Source: Engraulis encrasicolus
Lineage: Eukaryota > Chordata > Actinopteri > Clupeiformes > Engraulidae
Assembly (NCBI RefSeq): GCF_034702125.1
Contig: NC_085878.1
Span: forward strand, 16,989,057-17,053,056
Direction: 5' to 3'
Length of the DNA: 64,000 nucleotides
Part shown: positions 33,285 through 44,400 of the stretch, in pieces
Position numbering within the stretch: position 1 is the stretch's first letter
How the letters are laid out: each line of letters begins with the position of its first letter
Program-made: the position numbers and the translations under genes
Notes under the pieces: generated by a model
Databases searched by the model: none
The model's input: the letters and a program-made list of their open reading frames with translations, nothing else
What the model was told of the DNA's origin: nothing

Positions 33285-33563
33285 CTCCATAGCCATGCGC
33301 CTTTTTGGCACAGCATTCCTCTTTAGGCGGTTTCGTTTAGGTGTTCCATCTCCCTTACTCTTCTTGTAGTCATCATCCTCGAAATGCTCCCTTCACACAC
33401 GGTAGTAGCGATCCCTCAGGGTTTTTATGTCAGTTTCGTCCACTTCTAATGCTATTAGTCATTCCCGTAATATGGCTGGTTTAGACAGTGGCAGTGGGTG
33501 AAAACGGTCGGGGTTCCAGCTTTTCATTTTACGGTCGCAGCCGGTGTAAGAACAGCGGACCAT
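33285..33563 (-). pseudogene. THAP domain exon, right arm copy
   Basis: On the minus strand the ATG at 33563 opens MVRCSYTGCDRKMKSWNPDR, then FHPLPLSKPAILRE. After two stop codons it goes on in the same frame with VDETDIKTLRDRYYRV, REHFEDDDYKKSKGDG and RLKRNAVP. This is a full THAP layout: CSYTGC pair, FHxLP, RV[C]xEHF and AVP. Two single-base lesions are TGA at 33461-33459 (where the left copy has Trp) and TGA at 33395-33393 (where the family has Cys). The exon ends at ATGGAG|GTATGT, a good donor at 33285. The start is set by analogy to the left copy and to the family. Confidence 0.8.
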
Positions 33564-34113
33564 GTTTAGCCTACCTAGCCACCTGATTGAGTAGCCTGCA
33601 TCCGGGTCAGAGAGTTGCAACAGTGAGACACCTCTGAAAACACTGGCCAGTGAAAGAAGACTGTGTGGTCCGATGATCTTCTCTGTGCCTCGGTTTGATT
33701 GACGTGACCTTTGATGAAGTGTGTATCGTTTTGGAAGTTGTTTATAGCGGGGAAACATCAGAAAATAATAGGCCTATAATTGGCCCCGCCGTGATGCATT
33801 GGCTGCGTTTTTCACCAAAAAGCTTAAAATTAGCTAACTCCATAACAGCGCGGCATTGCCCGGAATGGCTCATCATTAGATACATCATGTGGCATGGGAA
33901 AGCGATGGTGAAACTTTCATTTTACGCCGGAACTATCCTTTAACAGCTGTGAAAAATGTAACAATGTTAACGTCTCAGCAGCCGCGCACTCGCTGACAGA
34001 CAGAGTTTAGAAGCAGAGAGAGCAGCAGAGTTTAGAAGTGAAGATAGAGATTAGGACTAGTTCTAGAACATGTCAGTAGTGCACAGAAATGAGAGTGCCC
34101 CCTCGTTAATGCG

Positions 34114-34755
34114 GTAGCATGTCATTTTTCCGACACCCCTTTGGTCCGATTCGTCAATATTCCGAAAATTTCCCATTAATCCTACAGCCCACTAACTCGA
34201 AATAATTAAATGAAACCCTTTTCTCCGACAGCTCAATGTTCCGATCAATGGCTGTTTGGGTTTGGTCATCATCCCAGGGGTATGTCCTGCTTTTCCCGGT
34301 GTCCCCGGTGCCAAGTAGACTGTCCAGCTGCATGCGCTGCGACGAGCACATAGATGTCGTCTGAGTCGGTCTTGCTGTGCCCTTACCAAAACCACCCCTA
34401 AACATAACCTGTCATTAATGCAATGTTGCCAAGTTTTACAATTGTGCCCTACCCAAAACCCTTCCTAACCCTAACCTGTCAGTAGGCCTATGCAGTTTCT
34501 GAGTTTTCAATTTGTGCCTTGACCAAAACTTTCCCTAAACCTAACCTGTCACAGACAGCAGCATGACCACTGCGTAGGCTTCAGAGATGACGGTGATCTA
34601 AAGCAGCTTTTGGTCGGAACATTGGACTGTCGGGACAAAGGGTTTCATTTAATTGGTAAAAAGTTATCTGAGACTAAGTGCTGTAGGATCAATGGGAAAT
34701 GTTCGGAACATTGACGCATCGGACCAATGGTGCGTCGGAAAAATGAGCGGACCCC
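34114..34755. mobile_element. 0.64-kb MITE with ~120-bp inverted ends (copy 2)
   Basis: Same family and orientation as 20194-20826. It is flanked by a perfect 9-bp direct repeat GTTAATGCG (34105-34113 and 34756-34764), so the ends are exact. An 8- or 9-bp duplication fits hAT or P/Mutator-type transposases. It lies 20 bp outside the right arm of the 7.7-kb palindromic element. Confidence 0.9.
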
Positions 34756-34764
34756 GTTAATGCG

Positions 34765-34962
34765 CCGGTGCATGTATTCTTGAAAGGTCTGCAGAATGTG
34801 TTTTGTGAAGCTACTACCTTGAGAATATCTACAATTACGGTCAAGCCAACTATTTGACACTAAAGTCCCACAAGTAGATTGCCGAGTGCGTCGCATCATC
34901 AGCTGCGGTTACTCGCTATGGAAATAATCATAGCTGATTATGCGGCGCACTCGGCAAGTTCG
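34765..34962. other. Spacer with imperfect 26-bp-arm hairpin
   Basis: ttgccgagtgcgtcgcatca (34879 on) pairs with tgcggcgcactcggcaa (ending 34957), with three mismatches and about 27 nt between the arms. No gene is seen. Confidence 0.6.
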
Positions 34963-35223
34963 GGTACTTTGCTCCTAACATACATGCTACATCGGCTACC
35001 CTAAATGAACACAGTACATGCTTCAACCACGGCTGTTTGGCAATATTATTTGAACAACCGGCAACACAACACGTTTTCGCCATGTTGCGCATGAATAACA
35101 CTTGTCTACAGGTCCTTAACTTCCGTTTATTAAACCCCAAGACCACCAATCGACTTGAATTGCCCGTTTTCCCCCACAAATGGGCGTAACGCACATGGAA
35201 AACGTCATGCCATTCATGAGTAT
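34963..35223 (-). mobile_element. THAP-start element, internally deleted copy B
   Basis: Matches 10849-11965 at both ends but lacks most of the interior. The right end is ccattcatgagtat (finishing 35223). The minus-strand ATG at 35082 opens MAKTCCVAGCSNNIAKQPWL. The first Cys pair is again the only zinc-ligand pair visible. The left terminal repeat is replaced by the hairpin region before 34963. Confidence 0.7.
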
Positions 35224-35227
35224 AGCT

Positions 35228-36655
35228 AGCCTAGAAATCTAGACGCCCCTAGCGACCGCAAATTGAATTTGCTCCCGGGGGCAGTCTAGCGGACCCCGGT
35301 CGTTTTGCGAGGCTGAAAGTTATCCGATGACAGGGCCAATCAAATCGCGAGGGGGGCCGGGCTAGCTATTACTTAGTAAACAGGAAACTTTCTAAGAAGA
35401 AGCATGGTGTCCCTCCGTGCTACGTACAGCACGAAAGTGCACTTAATTTAAAAAGCCTGGATGATAAAACATTTCGTGTCTGACATGGATTGATGTAATA
35501 ATACACCATGAACTTATCGGACACAAATAGATCACAACACAATACCATTTGATCATTCGATGTTTTAAACTAGCTCGGTAAGCTAAGTTGAGCATTTTAC
35601 AGGACCAGATAGTCACACGCTATTATCAGACCACTACTGTAGGTGTAGAATGAAATTGCTGCCCCAATTTCTAATAAGACACATGCCATTAAAAACGAGA
35701 CATTTGGAAGCTTTGAAAGTCTTTGAGTATCTTACTAAATAGATGGGAATGGCATAGTTTACCAAGCTAGTGGCTAGCTAACCTGTCGTCAATAACACAG
35801 AGCTAGGTATCCAGTCTTAATATAACCATTTAACAAGCCCCAAATGGCTCAACATTTCGCTGGTTGATCAAGGGGGGTCATGTGGTTGAAAACGAGGCAT
35901 TTTTGAACTGTATAAGTGAAAACACGATTTATTAGGACACTTGTTTGTGGCTGTGGTCATCACATGCATTCACTGCTACGACGGCTCGAATTTGCCGCTC
36001 CACCTACAAAGGGGCCCTCGCTGGCTAGCTAACCTGTCGCCAATAACACAGAGCTAGGTATCCAGCCTTGTATTATATGCCTGCCCCAAATACTAATAAG
36101 ATCCATGTCATTAAAAACGAGACATTTGGGAGCTTTGAAAGTCTGTAAGTCGCTTACTAAATAGATGGGAATGACACCTAGAGTCTGCCGAGCTAGCGGC
36201 TAGCCAATCTGTCGTCAATTACACAGAGCTAATATCCAGCCGTGTATTAGTTATGGGTATACAGCTAGCTAGCTAACACCGAACATGCCATGTTGACAAC
36301 AATCATAAATATAACCATTTAACAAGCCCCAAATTGCTCAACATTTCGCTGGATGATCAAGAAGGGCCGTGTGGTTGAAAACGAGGCATTTTTGAACTAT
36401 GTAAGTGAAAACACGATTTATTAGGAAACTTGTTTGTGGCTGTGGTGATCACACGCATTCACTGCTACGACGGCTCGGAGTTGGCGCTTCACAAGACAGC
36501 TGTGACGTTACACAGAAGTGTGTGGGGATTGGTTGTTTGCCATCCAATTGCGTGGCGTTGAGTCCTGAAGCAACCGTTTATCCCGCCCACACTGCTGCCC
36601 AGCCCTCCTAGACCCTGGTACAGCTTTTTGCTGTACGGGTCTGGCTCGCTAGGCT
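35228..36655 (-). mobile_element. Non-autonomous element, AGCCTAG ends, 10-bp TSD (copy 2)
   Basis: Reverse-oriented relative of 18114-19272. The ends are AGCCTAG (35228-35234) and CTAGGCT (36649-36655). GAGTATAGCT flanks at 35218-35227 and 36657-36666 (one extra A at 36656). The duplicated target includes the last bases of the THAP-start element, so this insertion is younger. It contains an internal duplication of about 0.42-0.49 kb absent from copy 1 (for example gagacatttgg.agctttgaaagtct at 35696 and 36119, and ataaccatttaacaagcccc at about 35822 and 36312). Confidence 0.85.
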
Positions 36656-36656
36656 A

Positions 36657-38160
36657 GAGTATAGCTTCAGCTCGCTGACTCCCCGCCTCTGTTGAGAAAG
36701 CAATCAAGTCGGCATTTAAATACTAGGCTGAAGTCAGGGTGCAGAGCTGCCATCTTACCTCAGACTAACTCAGCTGCTAACAACAGTGTTCTATGTTTTG
36801 GCAAGGATGCTCGCATTTCATTACACCTACCTCCTAGCGCCAATAAATGAGTCATCACCAACGGCCTTTCTGTTACTGTTTCCTTTATGCTGTTGTGCTG
36901 ATTTCGTTCACACTTTTAGTCCTGGCTTTACCAATGCAGGAGCTGTGATTTGTTTGGTTGTTACTGTGGAAATGGTTGAATAATTTTAGTGAAAAAGGGA
37001 AGCGGCCAGGGCGAGTTTGAAGCCAGAATGTCGTTGTGGAATTAAAGTTCCATCTCTTTCATGCTGCCGTTACGACGACACCCTTCATTACAATGCTGTT
37101 TATGGCCGTTTGACTCTGTGTTAAATGTCATCACCGTTTGAAATTGTAAGCATACAAACTCCGTATCATGTCGATATCCGTTCCTGACTTAAGTGAATAA
37201 ATCATTAACTATCATCACTTATAAATAGGCGGGCGGAATTGGGGGACGGGTGGAAATAGGCGACTTGACTATAACTTTCATACAGTCAGTTAATGTGCCT
37301 CACGTAGACTGGGATATAAACCGCAAATAACACGAATTGCACACAGATTTCCCCGACATTAGGCTACGGCAATACAATTAATTTGCTGTGCGATGTCTGG
37401 AGTAAAATCTGGAGTAACATGGCGTCCGCAGATATCAGAAACATGACCGACTGTCAGTCTAGTTTGTGTCAACGACGTTGCTTTGCATCTCGGCCATAAG
37501 CACAAGGCGAGGACGAGAGGAAACACAATAATTGGGACACATGGACATTGTAAAACAGGTCGTAAAAATGGATTTGGTCACCCTAGTTTACGGAGTACAA
37601 ATTTGATCCATCATCATGGGATCACACCCACTGACCATGCACACTGTGTCTTTAAGCAACGCCCTTGTACTACCACGTGGCCAATGCATTTTCCTTTTAG
37701 TGATACTTCTTATCCAATCTACGTTCTTTGCCGAAAGTTATGCCAGTGCAAGAACATAATCATAGTCAAAAACACTAGTAGATACAAAGTGCACAGGAAA
37801 TACAAAGAACAACAAGTGCAGATGCTAAGTAGGGTTATTTTTTTAAATACATTAGTACAGGGTTAAGTTGAGTAAAACACACACACACACACATACACAC
37901 ACAAGAACTTGCCATTCCCTAGGGTTTGGATCGATTTCCCATGTCCCAAGGGTATGCATGAAGCGATTGGGCTTTGTTGGTTTGATATAATCTATAGCCA
38001 GCACCACTGAATCAGGCTTCATCTGCTTTATTGCCATCATAAAATGAACACAATGAAAAGGGATGAATGATTGGATAAGCACAGGCCAGACGCATCTCAG
38101 CCTCTTGCTCCTGGGACGGTGCCAGAACAGATAAACACTATATGACCCCAAAGAAGCATG
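36657..38160. other. Flank homologous to fold-back insertion site; otherwise no gene
   Basis: 36657-36860 is the uninterrupted counterpart of 11966-12166 plus 17901-17985 (tcgcatttcattacacctac at about 36813; same block at 17935). 37426-37480 resembles 19861-19915. (CA)n is at 37879-37903. A minus-strand open frame (37900-38151) and a plus-strand one (37483-37866) carry no motif that I recognise. Confidence 0.5.
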
Positions 38161-41100
38161 GTGGGCCTGAACCTGCTATTCAAGAACACAAATAAAATAG
38201 ATAGAAGGAAATATTAGATTCTACAAAAAAAAAGATATTGACTGAATTTTTTAATATTATAGTAACATTCATACACGTTGCCTACTTTTTCAACACATTT
38301 GGATTGGAATTATAATTTAAAATTATTATAAAAAACACAACATACACAACAATCTGCACACGCTACCATATTAGAGTTGCAATTTAATCTCAGATGCCAT
38401 AGATGGAGACGTTGCGTAGAAACCTGGGCCCACCTATTCTGGATTCTTTTGCCTTGTATGGGGATGGATGCTTTTTGACAGCATAACATTTCAATGATGA
38501 ACACCAGGCTTTCCCAATCAGACATTAATTTTGCACATGGAAATAATAGGGGCTCATTAGATGCAATAAATCAAGTGTCACTGTGAAGCATAACAGATAG
38601 CTGTGGCCTGAGTTAGAACTAATGGCTTGCAGACAGGCCCCATTTCCAGGAGAGAAATCAAATAGAGTAATGTGAGGTGTCACATCGTAATTTACCCCAG
38701 TGGTAAGGTAGCCTGTACTGTAGTGTCCAACCACAAACAGCCAGACTTTCAGGTAAAGTTGCTTTGAGTTGATTTACCGGTACATGTCACAATCGACAGT
38801 GCCCGATATTAAGAGTATATACTTTGAAAAGTAGCATTGTAAACAATATCTCAATAAACACAAACGACGTCATCACCATATATGCATAGACTATCCTTAA
38901 TGCATTATCTGTTGAACTTAACACATAAAAGTAAAACGTGTAATGTGAATTATATTAGGCCTCAACATTTTTCTGATTTAGGCTAATTCGGGTGGTGCAG
39001 AAAGGAGTACACCCCAATGAAAGTCCCAGACAAAAGCTACATTTTAATAAATGAGCAAGCATTCAAACAGTCTAGCAAGGTGAGTTTAAGCACTGTACAG
39101 TTTCCCACCACACTGTTTGCTATAAAACGGTGTTGTGTATAGCAAACCCCTTCCCATTTCCAGCTGTAAGCAATGACAGCACAGGGAAGAGAAAATAAAA
39201 AATAGAGAGAAAATCCTTTTTTACACCAGAAAGGTCAATGCTATTAAAAGCCCCCCTAACTTTGACTTATCTGTCAAACGTTATACTGTATCTAAGTATT
39301 TAGGAAGTTTGCAAGGGTTAATTTTGACGAAAAAATGAAGGCTATTGGGACCCTATATTCTGGGATGATGAGCCCAAGATCAAAGTTTTTAGAATTGATG
39401 ACATCAAAACTGTTTGTTGGAAAAATGAAGAATATAAATGTATGGTGCCTGCCTACAATGAAACATGGAAGGGATAGTGCCCTCATGTGGGGTTGCATAA
39501 ACTTAGTAAGATTCTATATCTACGTATTTTGTTCTGTCTCTTCAATTCTTGACACTCTAAATAAGTAATTATCAATATTTTACTAATTCAAGAGAGTTTA
39601 TATGTATTGTGATATTTCACACGGGAAATACAATCTCAGGATGCTTTCTAGAAAATGTTTTTTTGAAAACTCAAAAGGCCAAATGTATGAAATGAAATCA
39701 TGATTTCAAAAATCTTCAAAGGTTTCATTCATTTTCATTTATATTTTGTGTTAAGGTCCCATGAAGACTTAAATAACGTAATATTCTAACATGTTTTTCA
39801 TTGTTCATGTCTCACAGGGTTAAGAATACCATGACGGATATAATGTAGATATTCAGTGTATTTGAGTTCTATTTGTTCAGATAATGTCTTTTCTATCAAA
39901 TAATTTGCATTTGCAATTATTATTTTGATATTTGCACTTTTGTCAAAGCGCTTTCTTTTTTATCCAATAGATGGCAGTCAAAACCTGCTCATTCAAAACA
40001 AAGATGAAATGATCCGCGGCTCCCTGCACCAGTCTGAAGTGATTACCATGGCCTGTGCGAGGACCTATATCTGGTATGACAGGTGTTCTGGAATGTGGAG
40101 CACATGTCAAAAGTGTGTAGGTATTTAACTACCTTTTTATACTTTGGCCCTGCTCTCCCCTCCTAATTAACCATCCGCACGAAGTATAGAAGCCTCATTT
40201 CCATGCTTAAAAATCTGTTTCTCCCAGAAGAACAGCACTTGCATGCTAAACGCAACAATGTAACTCCCGATTAATGATTTCCCATTAAATTGATTTGATG
40301 CTGGAAGAAGGCATATTCACCTTTCCCTCTGCCCTGCTTTACCAGAGGACACTAAATATTAATTATTCAGCGACAATTAGCAGCATGTCAATAGTAATTG
40401 CCACTAGTGCGGCTGGACTTTGACATCAGGAAAGGGGCCCGCTTGTGAGGAAAGAAGAGACAGAGGCCCACGCCTGCACCTGACTTATGTTAATGTGCTA
40501 CTCTTAGTGAAGCCTGCTTTCAGTTGTACAGCGGCTACTAAATGCCAGATTGATCAAAATACACTTGTACCCTATGGATTTTTGTAACGACTGTAGGTGG
40601 ATACGGAAAGGAATAATTTTGATGGGATACCAAACACATCAGTACCTCCGGTCTTGTTGAATTCCAGATAACCTTGCACATGCCGTTTGCTGAATTAAAA
40701 TGTTTTATATTAAATGTATTTGCATTTCTTCATTATGAAGAGAGCCAAACCACTCGGTTGTCTTTTACAAATTCAATCATGTGCTCAAACACAATTTCCT
40801 TATACAGTGCTGCATGTCTGCAAACAGACAGAATACGAGTGGAAAACAATCACAGACCTGAAACAAAGCATAGCTGGCTATCCAAAACAAACAAACAAAC
40901 AAACACATCAGTTGTATAAAGACCGTTACTGTATGTTGTGCACACCCTGTGATAAGCTCTTGACTGATTTTGTTGTAGCTCCATAGACTCTTACTGTATC
41001 AGTTCTGTTGGTGGGACAGCAGAGTGCTGCCATGTGGCCTCATGGGGGAGCCAGTGTCTGACCAATGAGAGCAGCCTGCTGTGGGATACTGCTCCTCGCC

Positions 41101-43850
41101 GCTCAGTCTTGTTGTTTGAACAAAAGCAAGTATACGTTAGTTCCCCAAACACATGCAGGAAGAGCTCATAGTGTAGTCTTGCATTTGGCACAGAACTGGA
41201 GGAGGAGGAACTCTCTGTGTTTGGCAGTAGGCCTACTTTGGCTCATATGTTGTTTGGGGGAACAAAGAAAAAAAAACTTGATGCTCATGCTCAGAACAGC
41301 TTTCAGTACCATTGCAAAAGGTCTCTTTCACCGCTAGGAAGGTAACAGTGTAACAGGCTGTGAAGGCTGTGAAGGCAAGATATAGTGGCCTTGCCATCCG
41401 TCTCCCTCTGTGTTCTCTGTTTTGTTTCTTATCTATCTTCAGGTGTTCTCTCCCCCCCCCCTCTCCCCCCTCTCCATCGAGGAGCTGTGCTGCACCTGTG
41501 CCTCTGTGCACCCCTACGGTTCTCACTATCCCTCACTGATGACTCTCATTCATCCCCATTAACAGCCTCTGCACATTTGCTCTGGCTCTGGCTCTGGTTG
41601 GGCCCTTCCTCTCAGGCTAAGTGAGTGTTATTTAACACCAGGCCGTGAGGCTTTGGACAGCCTCAGCCCTCCAGCACACCTCTGCCAAAGGTACTACCCT
41701 GTCGGCATGAGTCATTCGAAGTGCCTCGGGAATGGACACTTCTCAGCTGGCAGCGCCCAGTCTCCACAGCATATGGATATTTGCCTGAACAATAGCCGGG
41801 CCCTGTATGCTTGAGCTGGCTGGTGTAGCCACATTCGTCTTTGATAGAGAGAAAAAAACGGGAGTAGTTAGTGGAGATGCGTTACAAATCTGGTGAGAAA
41901 AAAAGCACATGCTGGCAAAGGTATATAGACTGTATCATGTCCCTTTGACAAGATTGGTGCAAGTGAATTGTGCAGGTAGATTGAAAAATAAATAAATACA
42001 ATAAATGACGTCATTTATTATCCATCTCTGTCTCACACCTCATGTTTTGTCCTAAAATATGATCTCATTCTTTACACTTTGTCGCTCCACCATGGAGAGC
42101 ACCTACATACATCCCCTGTGGTTTACCATATCAATCAGCTGAAGCGCCCTGACCAACCACCAGACTGCTCTCATTTTTAAACAACAGAGGGGCGAATCTC
42201 AATCTCAAAAGGACATGTTTTAAACACATTTCTGCAACTATAAGCACCCGATACACCTGCATTGATAACACAACACTGGGATCCGGGACTGGTGTGTGTG
42301 CCATGTAAATGCAAGGTGAAGTATGCCTGGGTATGCATTACTGCCATTGTAATTACTGAAAACAAATTTACTTTGGAATCTCTCCTTGGTCTGTATATGC
42401 AATGCAAATTATCTGTTCGCAGCTTTGTGGCATTTCTGATTGATCTGTTTTGGCCCATGCCCATCAAAGGAGACAGACTGCTCAACTTAACAAATGTGTA
42501 TGTATCAAAGGAATGCATATGGAATATGCAAATGTATGTTTTCATCTTTATGTAGTAATACTATCTCAATGAAATGGAATAAATCCGCTTACAGAAACAC
42601 TTTATTACAGCTTTATTAACGAAGCCTAGTAAGGCTTGTGATGAAAATTGAATCTCCATATAGATTTCTTGTCCATGTGAACTGGGGTTTGGGGGGTCTC
42701 CTATTCATGTGTTTGGTCATTTGGTGGATGAAGGTTATTCACAGGAACAAAGGAAAGTGTAAATGAAGGGAAATCTATGTGATGACATGACAAGGGGGCA
42801 TCCTTTGATGCAATAATTTCTGATCAGTGCACACTTAATGCAAAGACAACCTGAGGGGGAAATATGTGAGCCTTGCAGAAGGTATAGTAGTTGACTTCAT
42901 ATGTTAGCAATTAAAAAAATGTTCATATCATCAGTGTCTGTTTATCTCATGGCACATGTCTTTTCAATATCAAAAGTGTATGTATTGTAGGGTATATATA
43001 AAAAGCAGTTTACAAAAGGGTGTGGATGAGGCAGACAGCTGGTTTCCCTCTCCTGACTGTCAAAGTCTCCATGCTTCAAATGGCCCTCTCCTCCAGCTTT
43101 CCACTCCGCTCTGCTCTGCCCATGGTTATGATGATTAAATTACAGTGGGGCTACGCTGGAGAATCTAGGCTTGGAACTGTGTGGAGATGTGGCCCTTCAT
43201 TATTTTTTATCGTAATATTCCATTTCCTCTCGTCAACCATAGCAGTGTTTCCAATTAGTGCCAGTTGTGCTCTGTATACACAGACCATACTAGCTTGCTT
43301 GCACAATATGCGTCGTTAAGACTTTCAATGCACTTAAATGCATTTCATGAAAAATATTGGGTTGACATGTTGTACACTTTGTTGTGCTGCACAAACAATC
43401 TGCTGTTCTACTCTATAAATTACAGAATGTGTGTGGTACTGTTTCTGTTGGGACACTTTGAATCGTCAAATAACTTAGCACTTATCAGTTATGATTCATG
43501 ATTTTTCTGTCCTAACTCAACATGTACCTTGAAAAGAACAGTTTTACCTGTCCCCGTTACAGTTACTATTTCTCTCAAGGCCCACCCAAACAATTGGTGC
43601 CGGTGCAATATCCACAAGAAATAACAATCATGGTATTCATGTCAGAGACATGGCCACCATAAACAATAACATTTCCGTTCATTTCCACATCCAGCTCATT
43701 TACCATGATGTCTGACAACCCAACATGCAACGTGATGCCCGTATCTCTTCAGAGGTTTTTTTTTCTTCTTTTTTTTCAAAGCACTACAGAAAGCTGCCGG
43801 GATGTAAAGAAAACACAGCACGCATCAGAGGAAATCTGTCTTGCTAAAAA
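38161..43850. other. Gene-free unique sequence, possible non-coding regulatory DNA
   Basis: No exon, transposon or RNA gene is recognised. The sequence is AT-rich and mostly non-repetitive. The block 40140-40480 has a cluster of homeodomain-type cores (ctaattaacc, gattaatga, cattaaattga, attaattattc, caattagc, gtaattgcc) in otherwise unique sequence. 42500-42540 contains ATGCAAAT. A small hairpin at 39120-39147 (tttgctata ... tatagcaaa) is noted. Confidence 0.4.
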
Positions 43851-44400
43851 GAGGCAGACGGTGCTTCACAAGTGGAGAGCAGAACAACACGAGCGAAGGG
43901 AGGGGGAGAAAGAGAATGAGAGACGCTTGAGACACGGCTGAGCCCCATTCATGTCTGGCAGAGTAGGCCGGCCTTGTAGTAGTGGAAGGGGGTCGCGGGG
44001 CAAGGGGAGAGAGGCTGGAGGAGAGGAAACAGGGAGAGAGAGGGATACTCCATGTGTCATTCAGCCCTGTACTGGCTTCTTTCGTTTGGCTTGGCGCCTC
44101 CAGAGCCAGTCGCGTCCAACAACAACAGGCCCCGGCGATCGCTTTCTCTCTATACATGCGGCGAGGGAAGCAGAGGGGAGCAGAGAGAGGGGGGGGGGGG
44201 GGGGGGGGGGTCAGGACGTGGACCTCTGTGGAGAATGGTGGAACAAGGAAAACGGAGATTGGAGGATCTAGAGAGAGATGGGGAAAGAAACAGACAGTGA
44301 GAGAGAGGCAGACAGACAGACAGGCAAAGATGGGGAAAGAAACAGACAGATAGACAGACAGACAGAAAGAATGAGAGGGGGACAAAGACAGATAGGGAGG
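43850..44400 (+). repeat. Polypurine tract with 22-G run and GACA repeats
   Basis: A G/A-rich strand over about 550 bp includes a run of 22 G (44189-44210) and degenerate (GACA)n/(GA)n from 44284 to 44380. Open frames on both strands here are products of low complexity. The G-run could form a quadruplex, and the tract could form triplex DNA. Confidence 0.8.

Larger units (their letters stand above)
26403..34093. mobile_element. 7.7-kb palindromic element with THAP exons in both arms
   Basis: The outer ends ctcatttctgtgcactactg (26403) and the complement ending 34093 are inverted copies. The inverted match runs inward through 26403-28250 and 32220-34093, then to about 29530 and 32160 once the nested element 28274-29492 is removed. 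Each arm contains a THAP exon (26932-27117 plus; 33285-33563 minus) and an array of about 170-bp repeats. The core has a degraded exon (29935-30175), a hAT insertion (30525-31802) and a short TIR element (about 31843-32130). The sequence just inside the ends (ttaaaggatagttccgg, 26556) resembles the start of other fish THAP/P-type repeats. No target duplication is evident at the outer ends. Confidence 0.8.

Noticed and set aside
37852..38151. Minus-strand frame with MKPDSVVLAIDYIKPTKP
   Set aside because: Considered as a glycosyltransferase-like exon but no catalytic motif and no proper donor; it runs into a CA repeat.
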